64,000 nt of DNA from JASHPR01 sp963815375 (GCA_963815375.1 CAWFGX010000001.1:124001-188000), one strand, 5' to 3'; positions 44,371 through 54,295 are shown, counted from the stretch's first letter. Translations and numbers: made by a program. The notes: generated by a model not told the origin, from the letters alone.

Positions 44371-44527
44371 ATCGCCGCAGCTCAAGAACGCCAGCGTTGT
44401 GAACGCGCGGTCATCCTGGCCCGGTTCCCTTGACGGCCGGGCCATGGACGTTGAGAATTTTCAAGGTCTCGCGGAGATTCGCAAGTTAGTCACGGCCTAT
44501 CCCACCCCCGAGGGAAGGACGCAGCAC

Positions 44528-47510
44528 GTGATACGCATCAGAACTTTCAGCCTCGCGGCTTCTGCCTTCTGCGCCCTGACGGGCCTGCTGGCGGTCATGG
44601 CCGCGCCCGCGGCCGCGGCCCAGGCCGCGTCATCGGCTGCCGCGTCAGCCCCTTCGGCTACGTCGGCCTCGGCGGCGCTCGAAACGACCTTCGAGGCCGC
44701 GCGGCATCTCGCAACCGCTGACGTAGGCGGCATAAGCGCGGGGACGCTGCACACCGGCTCCGCCGGAGGCCACGAGTGGGCGATCGCCAGCTTCACGCCC
44801 GCCAAGGCAGCGCCGCAGACGGTCGCCACTGACTTCCAGGACGGGGCGGCCACCGGCGTCTTCATGCAGACGCACGGCACCTGGCGCCTGGTCCAGACAG
44901 GGCTCTACGGCTGCGGGAACGGCCTCCCCGCCGCGCTGAAGACTGCGTGGCACCTGGGCGACCCGGGGGTCTGCAACCAGTCGCCCGCCACGGAGCGCGC
45001 TGCCGCCCAGCGGGCGCTGTCCGCCCTGCCGGCTCCGGCCCGGGCCGCCGCCACGGCAGCGGCCGCGCCGGCCAAAGCGGCTAAGGCGGCCACGGCGGCG
45101 CCTGCGGCCGCCACCAGCAGCGCCAGCCTCGGTCAGACGATTTCGGCCATCGCGCTCAGCGAGGTCGGGGTCAGCGACACCCCGGTGGTCGCGAACTTCA
45201 ACGGCGTCGACTGCGACCCGTTCAGCACGCTGGTCGCCGGGTTCTCCGCCGACTCCGACGGCTGCGGCAGCACCCCGGCGTTCGGCGTCCGGAACGAGAA
45301 CGAGACCTGGTGCTCCGACTTCAACAAGTGGGTATGGCAGCAGGCCGGCGTCACCGCGAACATGAACACGCTCAACGCCGGCGCGGTGTCGTTCTACAAC
45401 TGGGCGGTGCAGGACGGGCAGACGCCGCAGATCGATACCGGCACGCCGCAGGCTGGCGACAGCGTCGTCTTCTTCGGCCCGGGCAACTTCCCGGGCTTCG
45501 CCGACCACGTCGGCATCATCACCTCAGTCAGTTCCGACGGAACGATCGACATGGTCAACGGTGACTTCTCCGGCGGCCCCGACATCCAGGCCCAGTACGA
45601 CACCGGTATCACCAGCCTGAGCGCGTTCGGGGCGACCGTCGAGGGCAACCCCGGCGAGCAATGGGTCCTGGTGACCCCGCCGACCACCGCCCAGCAGCCC
45701 ACCCCGGCCGGGCACATGTCCGGGCCAGCGGTAGCGGTCGCAGGCACCACCGGCGACTTCCACGTTTCCGGAACGGTCCCCGGCGGCACTGTCACCGGCT
45801 ATTACTGGACGTTCGGTGACGGCCGCACGACGAACGCCACCGGCGCGGACGTGACCCACGCGTTCAGCGAGGCGGGCACCTACACGGCCAGCGTGACGAT
45901 CACATCCAGCTTCGGGACGATCGTGACCTTGGAGCAGAACGTACGCGTCGTCGCGCCGTCGTCCGGAGTGGCCGCGGTGCCGGCCGACGGGATCTGGTAC
46001 GACCCGCTGCCGATCCTGCAGTACGCGTTCACCCGCTCGGCGGGAGCGCTCGCCGTGGACACCTGGGACGGCGGAAGCTGGCTGCAGCTCGCCGTTCCCG
46101 GCGACCCGTCCGCTACCGGGAACTTCGCCACGCTCAGCTACCCCGATGCCGCCAACGCGGACAACATGACAGCGCACGCGTACTACCGCGGGGCAGACGG
46201 GTCCCTCGCCGAGACGTACGAGAGCACGTCCGGCTGGGTGACGCAGGACCTGCCCGGCCAGCCTGCGGCTGGCGGCACGATCGTGGCGACGACCACGACG
46301 AGCGGTACACCGGCGGTCTTCTTCGTCGACACGGCCGGAAAGCTGTCCGAGACCTCTCTGGGCTCGGGCGGCTGGACAAACAATGAGCTGCTGCACGGCG
46401 GCGTCCCGCTCAAGGCCGCGTCGCTGACCCTGACCGACACCACAAGCGGGCCCGAGATCTTCGCCGTAGGCCCGGCCGGGACCATCTGGGTCGCGTCGCC
46501 CGAACTCGGCCACTGGCTCAGCACGCCGATCCCGGCGGTGACCACATCAGGTGGGTCGCTCGCCGCGTTCACGACGCCAAACGGGCGGGCGGCCGTGGTG
46601 TACGTCAGCGCGCGCGGCAGCCTGGCCGAGGCCACTGACGTCGGCCCGATCGCGGTGGGCCCGTGGAACGTCACGAGCCTGCCCGGCACGCCGGCGGCCG
46701 GCACCGACGCTGGCGGCAACGACATACCTGCTTCCGTCCGTGCTCCCCGCCGCGCCCGGCGATTTCCCCCAGCCGCCCGGCTCGACCACGCCATCGACCA
46801 TCGCTGAGCCGCTGGGCACGGAAGCGTTCTACCTGACCGCGTCCGGCTCGCCCGCCGTGACCTTCGACGACGGGACCGGCTGGCAGGCGGCGACGCTGCC
46901 TGGCACAGCGTCGGGCATCGCCGGGGCCAGCGCCTACCAGGTGGAGGAAGAGCCGTCGGATCTGTTCCTGTCCGGCACCGCCGGCCTGACCGAGGAGACC
47001 ACCGGCGCGCGCAGCGGTGACCCGTCCGGCACCTGGACGTCGCTGACCCTGCCGGACACCCCGGCGACGTGGGCGAACCAGATCGTGCTGTACGCCGCCG
47101 ACCCAGGCGACGCGGCCGTCGCGCAGGCCGCAGCCTCTGCCGCGGGCCTGCCGGCCGGCCAGGTCACCACGTCGTTCGCTACCGCATGGGCTGACACTCT
47201 GAGCGGTGAGTACCTGGTCTTCGCGGTTGGCAGCCCCGCCGTCGCGGCGCTGTATTTCAACGTGTGCGGCTGGGCCAACCCGTCCGCCCTCCCTGCCGGG
47301 TCGACACCGTTCTCCTACGTCCTCGGCCCGCTGAACGCAGTGCCCGGCGGTGACACGTTCGTGAACGCGGCCAGCGACACCGCAGCGGACACGCAGGCGC
47401 TCGCCACCGATCTCGCCTACTACGCGCTGAACGGCACCCTGCCCGCGGGCGTCACGACCCTGCCCGCAGCCGTCGGCCCGCCGTACGCGTGCGTGGGCTC
47501 GCCGTCATGA
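44528..47510 (+). CDS. Secreted CHAP-like/PKD protein with beta-propeller-like tail, split by a frameshift
   Basis: The start GTG 44528 (VIRIRTFSLAASAF), with a GGAAGGA site, opens a signal peptide ending near APAAAAQA. An Ala-rich linker follows. Residues 205-380 resemble a CHAP amidase: ETWCSDFNKWVWQQAG holds the likely Cys, FADHVGIITSV the His, and DMVNGDF the Asn. A PKD domain comes next (YYWTFGDGRTTNATG near 425). The rest has repeated Trp/Gly-rich strands like a propeller. At about 46731 the frame shifts: GGNDIPAS.. is nonsense, while another frame resumes YLLPSVLPAAPGDFPQPPGS and runs to 47510. The span is 3n+1 bases, so dropping one base gives about 993 residues. It probably acts on peptidoglycan outside the cell. 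Confidence 0.8.
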
Positions 47511-47542
47511 GCCGCGGCCGCCTGTAGCAGGCAGTTCGGGTG

Positions 47543-47588
47543 TCGCAGCCCGGGCCGGACGACGTCGGTGGGCCGGCCCGGGCTGCGA
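47543..47588 (+). terminator. Very stable hairpin terminator
   Basis: A 16-bp perfect stem (47543-47558 with 47573-47588) with a 14-base loop, 33 bases after the stop of the secreted-protein gene. It is followed by GACCATTTCC rather than a U tract. The remaining 47589-47711 holds the promoter of the carotenoid oxygenase gene. Confidence 0.75.
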
Positions 47589-47711
47589 GACCATTTCCGA
47601 TCCTCCGCACAGCGGCGGCCAGGCTGCCGATCGGGGCAGCATGGCCTGACGGCCGAAGTCTGGGGAATACCAGCTACCAGGCCGGTCCTGGCTGTGACGA
47701 GGGGGACAGAC

Positions 47712-49082
47712 ATGACTGACACCAGCCGCTTCCTCGAGGGCTCGTTCGCTCCGGTGACCGAGGAAGTCTCCGCGTTCGACCTGCCTGTCACCGGCCGGGT
47801 ACCGGCCGAGCTGAACGGCCGGTACCTGCGCAACGGGCCGAACCCGCTCGGCCTCGACGACCCGAACTACCACTGGTTCCTCGGCGCGGGAATGGTGCAC
47901 GGGGTCAGGCTCCGGGATGGCAACGCCGAGTGGTACCGCAACCGGTGGGTGCGCTCACAGGCCGTCGCGCAGGAGCACGGCGAGAAATGGCCCGCCGGGC
48001 CCGTGCACGACAACATGGACTTCGCTGCCAATACCCACATCATCTTCCACGGCGGCCGGACCCTGGCGACCGTCGAGGCTGGCCCGTTGCCCTATGAGCT
48101 CACCTACGAGCTCGACACCATCGGGTCGTGTGACTTCGGCGGAACGCTGCCTGGCGGCTTCGCCGCCCACACCAAGCTCGACAACGACAGCGGCGAGCTG
48201 CACGCGATCGCCTACTACTGGGCCTGGGACCACGTCCAGCATGTCGTCGTAGACCGGGCTGGCAAGGTCGCGAAGACCACTGACGTGCCGGTGACGGACG
48301 GGCCGATGATGCACGACTTCGCTCTGACGGCTAGCTATGTCGTGCTGCTCGACCTGCCGGTCACGTTCAGCCTCAAGGCAGTCGAGGCGGGACGGGAGAT
48401 GCCGTACGTATGGAACCCCGACCACCAGGCGCGGGTGGGGCTGCTGCGGCGGGACGGGACAGCCGGAGTTCAGTGGATCGAGCTCCAGCCCTGCTGGGTC
48501 TTCCACTGCCTCAACGCCTTCGAGGACGAGCAGGAGCGGGTCGTCGTCGACCTGTGCCAGTACGACCAATCGTTCGACGTCTCCACGCTCTGGGCCGCGC
48601 ACGGCCCGGTGACACTGGACCGCTGGGTGATCGACCCGGCCGCGAACACAGTCGCCCAGTCCCGGCTCGATGACCGCGGCCAGGAGTTCCCGCGGGTGGA
48701 CGACCGGATCATCTCCCGGCCGCACCGGTACGGGTACAGCGCGGTCATCGGGGAGGTCACCCGGGCGATCACCGCGGCCGGTGACTTCGGCGACGAGGCA
48801 TTCGCCAACGCCCTGCTCAAGCACGACCTCAGGGCCGGCACGGCTCAGGCGCACGAGTTCGGCCGTGACGAGGCAGTCGGAGAGGCGGTCTTCGCACCAT
48901 CGTCCCCCGACGCGAGCGAAGACGACGGGTTCGTGCTTGCCTACGTTCATAATCCTGCTCGTGGTGCCGCCGACCTGGTGATCCTGGCTGCGCAGGACTT
49001 CACGGCCGAGCCGGTCGCGCGTGTGCACCTGCCCGCGCGGATCCCGCTGGGGTTTCACGGCAGCTGGATTCCCGAGCACTGA
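47712..49082 (+). CDS. Carotenoid oxygenase (RPE65/CCD family)
   Basis: A 456-residue iron-dependent dioxygenase that cleaves carotenoid or stilbene-type double bonds. The start ELNGRYLRNGPNPLG near residue 33 and HWFLGAGMVHGVRL near 54 are family hallmarks. The four iron-binding histidines can be placed at His153 (AAHTKLD), His201 (MMHDFALT), His265 (CWVFHCLNAFE) and His449 (GFHGSWIPEH). ATG 47712 has a GAGGGGG site. No carotenoid biosynthesis gene is in the window, so the substrate may be imported or made elsewhere; lignostilbene-like compounds are an alternative. Confidence 0.95.
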   Translation: MTDTSRFLEGSFAPVTEEVSAFDLPVTGRVPAELNGRYLRNGPNPLGLDDPNYHWFLGAGMVHGVRLRDGNAEWYRNRWVRSQAVAQEHGEKWPAGPVHDNMDFAANTHIIFHGGRTLATVEAGPLPYELTYELDTIGSCDFGGTLPGGFAAHTKLDNDSGELHAIAYYWAWDHVQHVVVDRAGKVAKTTDVPVTDGPMMHDFALTASYVVLLDLPVTFSLKAVEAGREMPYVWNPDHQARVGLLRRDGTAGVQWIELQPCWVFHCLNAFEDEQERVVVDLCQYDQSFDVSTLWAAHGPVTLDRWVIDPAANTVAQSRLDDRGQEFPRVDDRIISRPHRYGYSAVIGEVTRAITAAGDFGDEAFANALLKHDLRAGTAQAHEFGRDEAVGEAVFAPSSPDASEDDGFVLAYVHNPARGAADLVILAAQDFTAEPVARVHLPARIPLGFHGSWIPEH

Positions 49083-49262
49083 CAGCGCGGGCCCCCAGCT
49101 GGGGATTGCCGGGGCGCAGGCAGGCCCGCCACGGGGCCCCCGCTGGGGTTCGACGGGCACTTACAGGACCGGCGCGGGCCCGCCGCTGGGGCTGCGGGGG
49201 CGCAAGCAGGCCGGTCGTGGTGCCCGGGCTGGGGTAACAGGAACAGCGCGGGGCCCGCGACC
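49081..49262. repeat. Second GC-rich intergenic repeat cluster
   Basis: About four units of 40-46 bp, each opening GCGGGCCC or GGGGCCCC and containing (A/C)GCTGGGG. The last unit, GGTGCCCGGGCTGGGGTAAC and the following GGAACAGCGCGGGGCCCGCG, closely matches the last unit of the cluster near 29480. It follows the carotenoid oxygenase stop directly and lies before a methyltransferase gene. No coding frame is evident. Confidence 0.65.
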
Positions 49263-49352
49263 GTCTTCCGCGCGCCCCTCGCGGGCGTCCCGGCTCAGAA
49301 GCGCCGGAGCTGACCAGGCCCTATGACCGGTGCCGGCCGTACTGTTAAGGGC

Positions 49353-50213
49353 ATGGCGCCAGCGGCTGATCTCAGCGAGCGGCTGCAGAGGTGGCGTACC
49401 GACCTGCTGGCGTGGGCGATACCCGAGCACATCACCGGGGCTGTGAGCGACTCTCCGTGGGTGTTCCCGCAGCCGGTGTTCACGCGCCGGGCCGGCCGGG
49501 CGGGTGCGGCGCCGTCGGGGCCGTCATACGAGCGCGCATGGGCGGCTCTCGACCCGCCAGGGAGCGTCCTGGATGTGGGTTCCGGAGCCGGGGCGGCGAG
49601 CCTGCCATTGCTGCCGCGCACCACGTCACTGACAGCGGTCGACGCCGACGCCGGCATGCTCGCCCGGCTGGCGGAAGGCGCCGCCGCCGCTGGCCTCACG
49701 GCACGGACCGTAGCCGGGCGGTGGCCAGACACGGCACAGCAGGCAGCGATCGCGGACGTGGTGACCTGCCACCACGTCCTCTACAACGTCGCCGAGCTGG
49801 AGCCGTTCGTGACCGCGCTGACCCGCAGCGCACGGCGCCTGGTCGTCATCGAGGTCACCGCCCGGCATCCGCTGTCGCCGCTGAACCCGCTGTGGCTGAA
49901 GTTCCACAGGCTGCGCCGCCCGGACTCCCCCACCGCCACTGACCTGATCGGTGTGCTGCAGGCGCTCGGGCTCCAGCCTGGCTATCAGGAGTGGCGCGGC
50001 CAGCACGGGCGGGACTACGCCAGCCTGGCTGAGCTGGCCGACGTCACCCGGCGGCGGCTGTGCCTGCCGCCAGAGCGCGGCGCTGAGGTGGCCGACGCCC
50101 TGATCCGGGCCGGTGCTGACCCGGGTAACCCAGCCAGTTCTCCGGGCATCTCCGGCCTGCCGTCGCCCGGGCGCGATCTCGTCACGATCTGGTGGGACGG
50201 CGGCGCCGACTAA
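49353..50213 (+). CDS. Class I SAM-dependent methyltransferase
   Basis: A 286-residue methyltransferase. Motif I is SVLDVGSGAGAASLPLLPR near residue 73, motif II is LTAVDADAGMLARLAEGAA, and motif IV is ADVVTCHHVLYNVAELEPFV near 140. The C-terminal part has WLKFHRLRRPDSPTATDLIGV and ends GRDLVTIWWDG. Start ATG 49353 follows AAGGG; ATG 49323 is possible. The family includes many small-molecule enzymes and the target here is unknown. Confidence 0.86.
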   Translation: MAPAADLSERLQRWRTDLLAWAIPEHITGAVSDSPWVFPQPVFTRRAGRAGAAPSGPSYERAWAALDPPGSVLDVGSGAGAASLPLLPRTTSLTAVDADAGMLARLAEGAAAAGLTARTVAGRWPDTAQQAAIADVVTCHHVLYNVAELEPFVTALTRSARRLVVIEVTARHPLSPLNPLWLKFHRLRRPDSPTATDLIGVLQALGLQPGYQEWRGQHGRDYASLAELADVTRRRLCLPPERGAEVADALIRAGADPGNPASSPGISGLPSPGRDLVTIWWDGGAD

Positions 50214-50221
50214 GTCCCTTC

Positions 50222-50256
50222 TTCCAGCTTTCTGGAACTTTGCCAAGTCGCTTGGC
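50222..50256 (+). terminator. Two adjacent short hairpins after the methyltransferase
   Basis: TTCCAG/CTGGAA (50222-50227 with 50232-50237) and GCCAAG/CTTGGC (50242-50247 with 50251-50256, loop TCG) follow the stop by ten bases. They could form a weak tandem terminator before the LCP gene. Confidence 0.45.
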
Positions 50257-50312
50257 TGAGACGTCGTCATCCAGGTAGAGACAAAGAGGCAACGTAGGTC
50301 ACCCCCGGACGG

Positions 50313-51575
50313 ATGAGGTGGACATTGAGCAGCAACTGGCCCGAGGGCTGGTACAAGGACCGCGGTGGCAGCCCGGGGGGTGCGGCGGGCCCGTCGGAGC
50401 CGACCGCCCGGGTCCCCGCTCCCAGCTACACGCAGGGCACCGCCAGCCCGCGGGGCGGGGTGGGGTCCGGCAGTGCCTGGCCAGATCAGCCCCCGGTTCG
50501 CTCGGCGGCGCAGGGTTCCCGGCCTGCCGGGCTGGCCAGCGGCGGGCGGGCCGGAGGCGGCGGGCTCGGTGACCTCCGGCCGCGCGGCCGGCGGCGCTGG
50601 CTGCGCCCGCGCCGGATCATCGCGGTGCTGTGCGTCCTGATCCTGCTGGTCCTGGTTGGCGCCGTGGGCACGTACTTCTACTTCAACAACAAGCTGAATC
50701 GCCAGGCGGTCCTCGTCGACTATTCCGGCCGGCCGGCAGTCGGCGCCGGGCAGAACTGGCTGATCACCGGGTCAGACAGCCGCCAGGGCCTGACCCCAGC
50801 GCAGGAGCAGCAGTACGCGACCGGCCCGCTGAGCGCCGCCGAAGGCGAGCGCTCGGACACGGTCATGATCTTGCACATCCCGGCGAACGGCGGCCGCCCG
50901 GTCCTGATCAGCATCCCGCGCGATTCCTACGTGCCCATCCCCGGCCTGGGGTCGAGCAAGATCAACGCCGCGTTCGACACCGGCGGCCCGCAGTTGCTCG
51001 CGCAGACCGTCCAGAACGTCACTGGCCTCTACATCAACCACTACATGGGGATCGGCTTCGGCGGGTTCGTCAACGTGGTCAACGCCGTCGGCGGTGTCCG
51101 CATGTGCCTGCCGGCTCCGCTAGTCGATCCCAAGGCCGGCCTGAACCTGCCGGCCGGCTGCCAGAACCTCAGCGGCGGCCAGGCCCTGGGCTACGTCCGG
51201 ACCCGCGCGTTCGCCCTCAGCGACCTGCAGCGCGAGGAGGACCAGCGGATGTTCCTCAAGGCGCTGCTGTCCAAGATGACCTCCACCGGCACGATGATCA
51301 ACCCGTTCGCCTCCATCCCGGCGGCGGACGGCACGGTGAGCGCGGTCACCGTGGACCAAGGCGCCAGCCTCGACGACTTGCTGCACGTCGCGTTCGCGCT
51401 GAAGAACCCGATCACCACCACGGTGCCCCTGGCCAGCCTGGACTACCAGACGGCGAACGACGGCACCGCGGTCTTGTGGAACCGCACTCTGGCGCTGCAG
51501 CTGTTCAATGACCTGCGGACGGACACGCCACTCCCGGCCAACCTGATCACCCAGAACGGCCTGACCGCCTCCTGA
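50313..51575 (+). CDS. LytR-CpsA-Psr (LCP) family cell-wall glycopolymer ligase
   Basis: A 420-residue membrane-anchored protein. A long Gly/Pro/Ser-rich cytoplasmic segment (residues 1-95) and an Arg-rich patch precede one membrane helix, IIAVLCVLILLVLVGAVGTY near 103-122. The outer LCP domain has LITGSDSRQG near 150, RSDTVMILHIPANG near 180, the signature ISIPRDSYVPIPG with the catalytic Arg near 200, KINAAFDTGG, and YVRTRAF-SDLQREEDQR near 295. LCP enzymes attach teichoic-acid-like polymers or arabinogalactan to peptidoglycan. Start ATG 50313 is given; TTG 50325 with GAGGTGG upstream is a good alternative. Confidence 0.93.
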   Translation: MRWTLSSNWPEGWYKDRGGSPGGAAGPSEPTARVPAPSYTQGTASPRGGVGSGSAWPDQPPVRSAAQGSRPAGLASGGRAGGGGLGDLRPRGRRRWLRPRRIIAVLCVLILLVLVGAVGTYFYFNNKLNRQAVLVDYSGRPAVGAGQNWLITGSDSRQGLTPAQEQQYATGPLSAAEGERSDTVMILHIPANGGRPVLISIPRDSYVPIPGLGSSKINAAFDTGGPQLLAQTVQNVTGLYINHYMGIGFGGFVNVVNAVGGVRMCLPAPLVDPKAGLNLPAGCQNLSGGQALGYVRTRAFALSDLQREEDQRMFLKALLSKMTSTGTMINPFASIPAADGTVSAVTVDQGASLDDLLHVAFALKNPITTTVPLASLDYQTANDGTAVLWNRTLALQLFNDLRTDTPLPANLITQNGLTAS

Positions 51576-51649
51576 GCCGAGCCGCCTGACCGCGGCTGGT
51601 GCCCGCCGGCCTGCGCGGCAGTATCGTGAAGGGTAGCGCCAGCGCGCTT

Positions 51650-51665
51650 TCAGGTAACACTCAGG
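51650..51665 (+). promoter_or_regulatory. Direct repeat upstream of the OmpR-type regulator
   Basis: TCAGG occurs at 51650-51654 and 51661-51665, an 11-bp step, which matches the one-turn spacing of tandem OmpR/PhoP-type binding sites. It lies 22 bases before the regulator start and may be an autoregulatory box. The evidence is position and spacing only. Confidence 0.4.
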
Positions 51666-51686
51666 AAAAGACTTCACCATAGCCTG

Positions 51687-52409
51687 ATGACCACACCGTC
51701 GAGCGATGGGCGTCGGCAGCCGGACGCCCGGTTGCTCGTCGTCGAAGACGAGCCCAACATCCTGGAGCTGCTGTCGGCGAGCCTGCGTTACGCAGGCTTC
51801 GACGTGATCACGGCTGCCGCCGGGACCGAGGCAGTGCAGGCAGCCCAGCGGCACCGCCCGGACCTCATCGTGCTGGACGTCATGCTGCCGGACATGGACG
51901 GGTTCGACGTCGTCCGGCGGCTGCGGGGCGGCGGCGCCAGGATCCCCGTGGTGTTCCTGACCGCGCGCGACTCCACCGAGGACAAGATCCGCGGCCTGAC
52001 TCTCGGCGGTGATGATTACGTCACCAAGCCGTTCAGCCTCGAAGAAGTGATCGCCAGGATCCGGGCCGTGCTCCGCCGGACCAGGGGCGACGGGTCCGAG
52101 CCGTCTCCGCGGCTGAAGTTTGCCGACCTGGAACTCGACGAGGACAGCCATGAGGTGTGGCGGGACGGCACGCAGATCCAGCTGTCTCCGACCGAGTTCA
52201 AGCTGCTCAGGTACTTCATGAGCAACGCGAACCGGGTGCTGTCGAAGATGCAGATCCTCGACCACGTCTGGGACTACGACTTCCGTGGGGATACCGGCAT
52301 CGTGGAGTCCTACGTCTCGGTGCTGCGGCGCAAGGTCGACACGACCGAGCCGCACCTGCTCCATACGCTGCGCGGCGTCGGCTACGTACTCCGGCTGCCG
52401 TCGACCTAG
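51687..52409 (+). CDS. OmpR/PhoB-family response regulator
   Basis: A 240-residue regulator. The receiver begins ARLLVVEDEPNILELLSASL, with phospho-acceptor Asp in LIVLDVMLPDMDGFDVV near residue 61 and Lys in GDDYVTKPFSLEEVIARI near 112. The winged-helix output has VWRDGTQIQLSPTEFKLLRYF, the DHVWDYDFRGDTGIVESYVSVLRRK recognition region (core DYDFRGDTGIVES) and LHTLRGVGYVLR. It is closest in pattern to actinobacterial TcrX/TrcR-like regulators. The kinase gene begins 15 bases after the stop. Confidence 0.95.
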   Translation: MTTPSSDGRRQPDARLLVVEDEPNILELLSASLRYAGFDVITAAAGTEAVQAAQRHRPDLIVLDVMLPDMDGFDVVRRLRGGGARIPVVFLTARDSTEDKIRGLTLGGDDYVTKPFSLEEVIARIRAVLRRTRGDGSEPSPRLKFADLELDEDSHEVWRDGTQIQLSPTEFKLLRYFMSNANRVLSKMQILDHVWDYDFRGDTGIVESYVSVLRRKVDTTEPHLLHTLRGVGYVLRLPST

Positions 52410-52423
52410 GGACGCTGATCGCG

Positions 52424-54295
52424 ATGTCCTCGGCAGGGGGAGGGGGCCGCTTCTGGCAGCGCCTGCGGGGCCTGCCAGGCCGGACGCCGCTGCGCGTCAA
52501 GATGATCACCGCGGTGCTGGCCCTGGTCATCATCGCGCTGGCGATCATCAGCTTCACCAGTCGCGCCGTGTTCGGCGACTACCTGATGCATCAGGATCAG
52601 ACGCAGCTGTCCAATTACTACCGGCAGGTCTATAACCAGCTGAGTGCAGGCCACACTAGGTACTTGTTCTTCAGTGACGGCCCCGACCAGGTGTGGCTGC
52701 TCAACTCCAGCGGCCAGCAGATCCAACTGGTCGGCCCGGGCTCGCCGGGTCCCAATGGCTCGCAGCCACCAGCGCCGCCGCAGGTGCCCACGAGCCAGGC
52801 CTGGCTCACCGCCAACCAGGGCAATCCGGTCACCGTTCCTGGGCCGTCGGGCAGTGGCGAAAACTGGCTGGTGATCACCCAGCAGCTCCCGAACGTCCCG
52901 CTCATCAACGGTGCCACCGGGCAGACCACTTTGCAGACGGTCACCCTGGTCGTCGGCAGCGACCTGGGCAACATCAGCCAGTCTCTCGACTACCTGACCG
53001 AGGTCGACCTACTGGTGAGCGCGGCTGTGGTGATTGTGCTGGCGGTCATCGGGGTGGCCGTGGTCCGGGCCAGCCTGCGGCCGCTGACCGACATTGAGCA
53101 GGTCGCCGCCGCTATCGCTGGTGGTGACCTGTCCAGCCGGGTGCCTGAGCGCGACCCGCGGACGGAGGTGGGCAGGCTGGGGCGGTCGCTCAACGCCATG
53201 CTCTCCCAGATCGAGTCCGCGTTCGACGCGCGCACCAGGTCGGAGGAGGCCGCCCGGCGTTCTGAAGCACGGATGCGCCAGTTCGTCGCCGACGCCAGCC
53301 ACGAGCTGCGGACGCCGCTGACCGCGATCCGCGGTTTCGCCGAGTACTACCGGCAGCGTGGCGGCGTCGCGGAGCTTCCCGCCACGCCGGACCGGGCAGC
53401 CCTGCCCAATGGCGTGGACTCGGCACCGCCGGCCCCAGCGGATTCGAGCGCGTCTGCTGAGGTCTCGGCGGCGAACGGCGGAGGGCAGCTGCACCGGGCT
53501 GACCTCGACCGGATCATGCAGCGGGTCGAGCAGGAGTCGTCACGGATGGGCATCCTGGTCGAGGACATGCTGCTGCTGGCCCGGCTCGACCAGCAGCGGC
53601 CGCTGGAGCAGCGACCGGTCGACATGCTCACGATCGCGGCCGACACCGTCCACGACGCGCGGGTTGTGGCTCCGCAGCGCGACATCAGCCTGACCGTCGG
53701 GAGCGGCGCCGCGCTGATCGTTCTGGGCGATGAAGTAAGGCTCCGCCAGGTGATCGGCAACCTCATGACGAACGCCCTCAACCACACGCCAGACGGGACC
53801 CCGATCGAGGTCCGGGTCCGCTCCGGCAGCGTCGACGAGTGGCGCGCCGCAGCAGCCAGGGCGGCCACCTCCCCGTGGGCACGTCCTCCTACGTCGGCGG
53901 GCCCGACGGCGCTCGGCGTCGCGGGCAACGGCGCGGCCCCGGCGCTCCCGGCTGTGGTCGTCGAGATCGCCGACTCCGGGCCCGGGCTCACTCCGGAGCA
54001 GGCGGAGCACGTGTTCGAGCGGTTCTACCGGGGTGACCAGGCCCGGACCAGGAGGTCGGGCGGCGCCGGGCTCGGCCTTTCCATCGTGGCCGCGCTGGTC
54101 GCCGCGCACGGTGGCACTGTCTGGGTGGAGTCCCCGCCCGGCGGCGGGGCTACGTTCCGGATCGCGATCCCGCTGGCCCCCGAGGCCAGGTACAGCACGC
54201 CAGAGCTCGACGACAGCGAAGAACCCGACATCATGGATTCAGAACGCCCGTTAGTCCCTGGCCAGCGACGACACGTCCACTCGCCTGGCGACTAG
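52424..54295 (+). CDS. HAMP-containing sensor histidine kinase
   Basis: A 623-residue kinase, the partner of the preceding regulator. There is one membrane helix near residue 28-48 (ITAVLALVIIALAIISF), an extracytoplasmic sensor of about 150 residues, and a second helix near 200. A HAMP segment follows (RASLRPLTDIEQVAAAIAGG). The H box is FVADASHELRTPLTAIRGF near 290, then a Pro/Ala-rich insertion (320-355) before the rest of the dimerisation domain. The N box is VIGNLMTNALNHTPDGTP, the G1 box EIADSGPGLTPEQ, and the G2 box GGAGLGLSIV. Start ATG 52424 (MSSAGGGGRFW). The signal is unknown; the LCP gene upstream suggests an envelope role. Confidence 0.94.
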   Translation: MSSAGGGGRFWQRLRGLPGRTPLRVKMITAVLALVIIALAIISFTSRAVFGDYLMHQDQTQLSNYYRQVYNQLSAGHTRYLFFSDGPDQVWLLNSSGQQIQLVGPGSPGPNGSQPPAPPQVPTSQAWLTANQGNPVTVPGPSGSGENWLVITQQLPNVPLINGATGQTTLQTVTLVVGSDLGNISQSLDYLTEVDLLVSAAVVIVLAVIGVAVVRASLRPLTDIEQVAAAIAGGDLSSRVPERDPRTEVGRLGRSLNAMLSQIESAFDARTRSEEAARRSEARMRQFVADASHELRTPLTAIRGFAEYYRQRGGVAELPATPDRAALPNGVDSAPPAPADSSASAEVSAANGGGQLHRADLDRIMQRVEQESSRMGILVEDMLLLARLDQQRPLEQRPVDMLTIAADTVHDARVVAPQRDISLTVGSGAALIVLGDEVRLRQVIGNLMTNALNHTPDGTPIEVRVRSGSVDEWRAAAARAATSPWARPPTSAGPTALGVAGNGAAPALPAVVVEIADSGPGLTPEQAEHVFERFYRGDQARTRRSGGAGLGLSIVAALVAAHGGTVWVESPPGGGATFRIAIPLAPEARYSTPELDDSEEPDIMDSERPLVPGQRRHVHSPGD

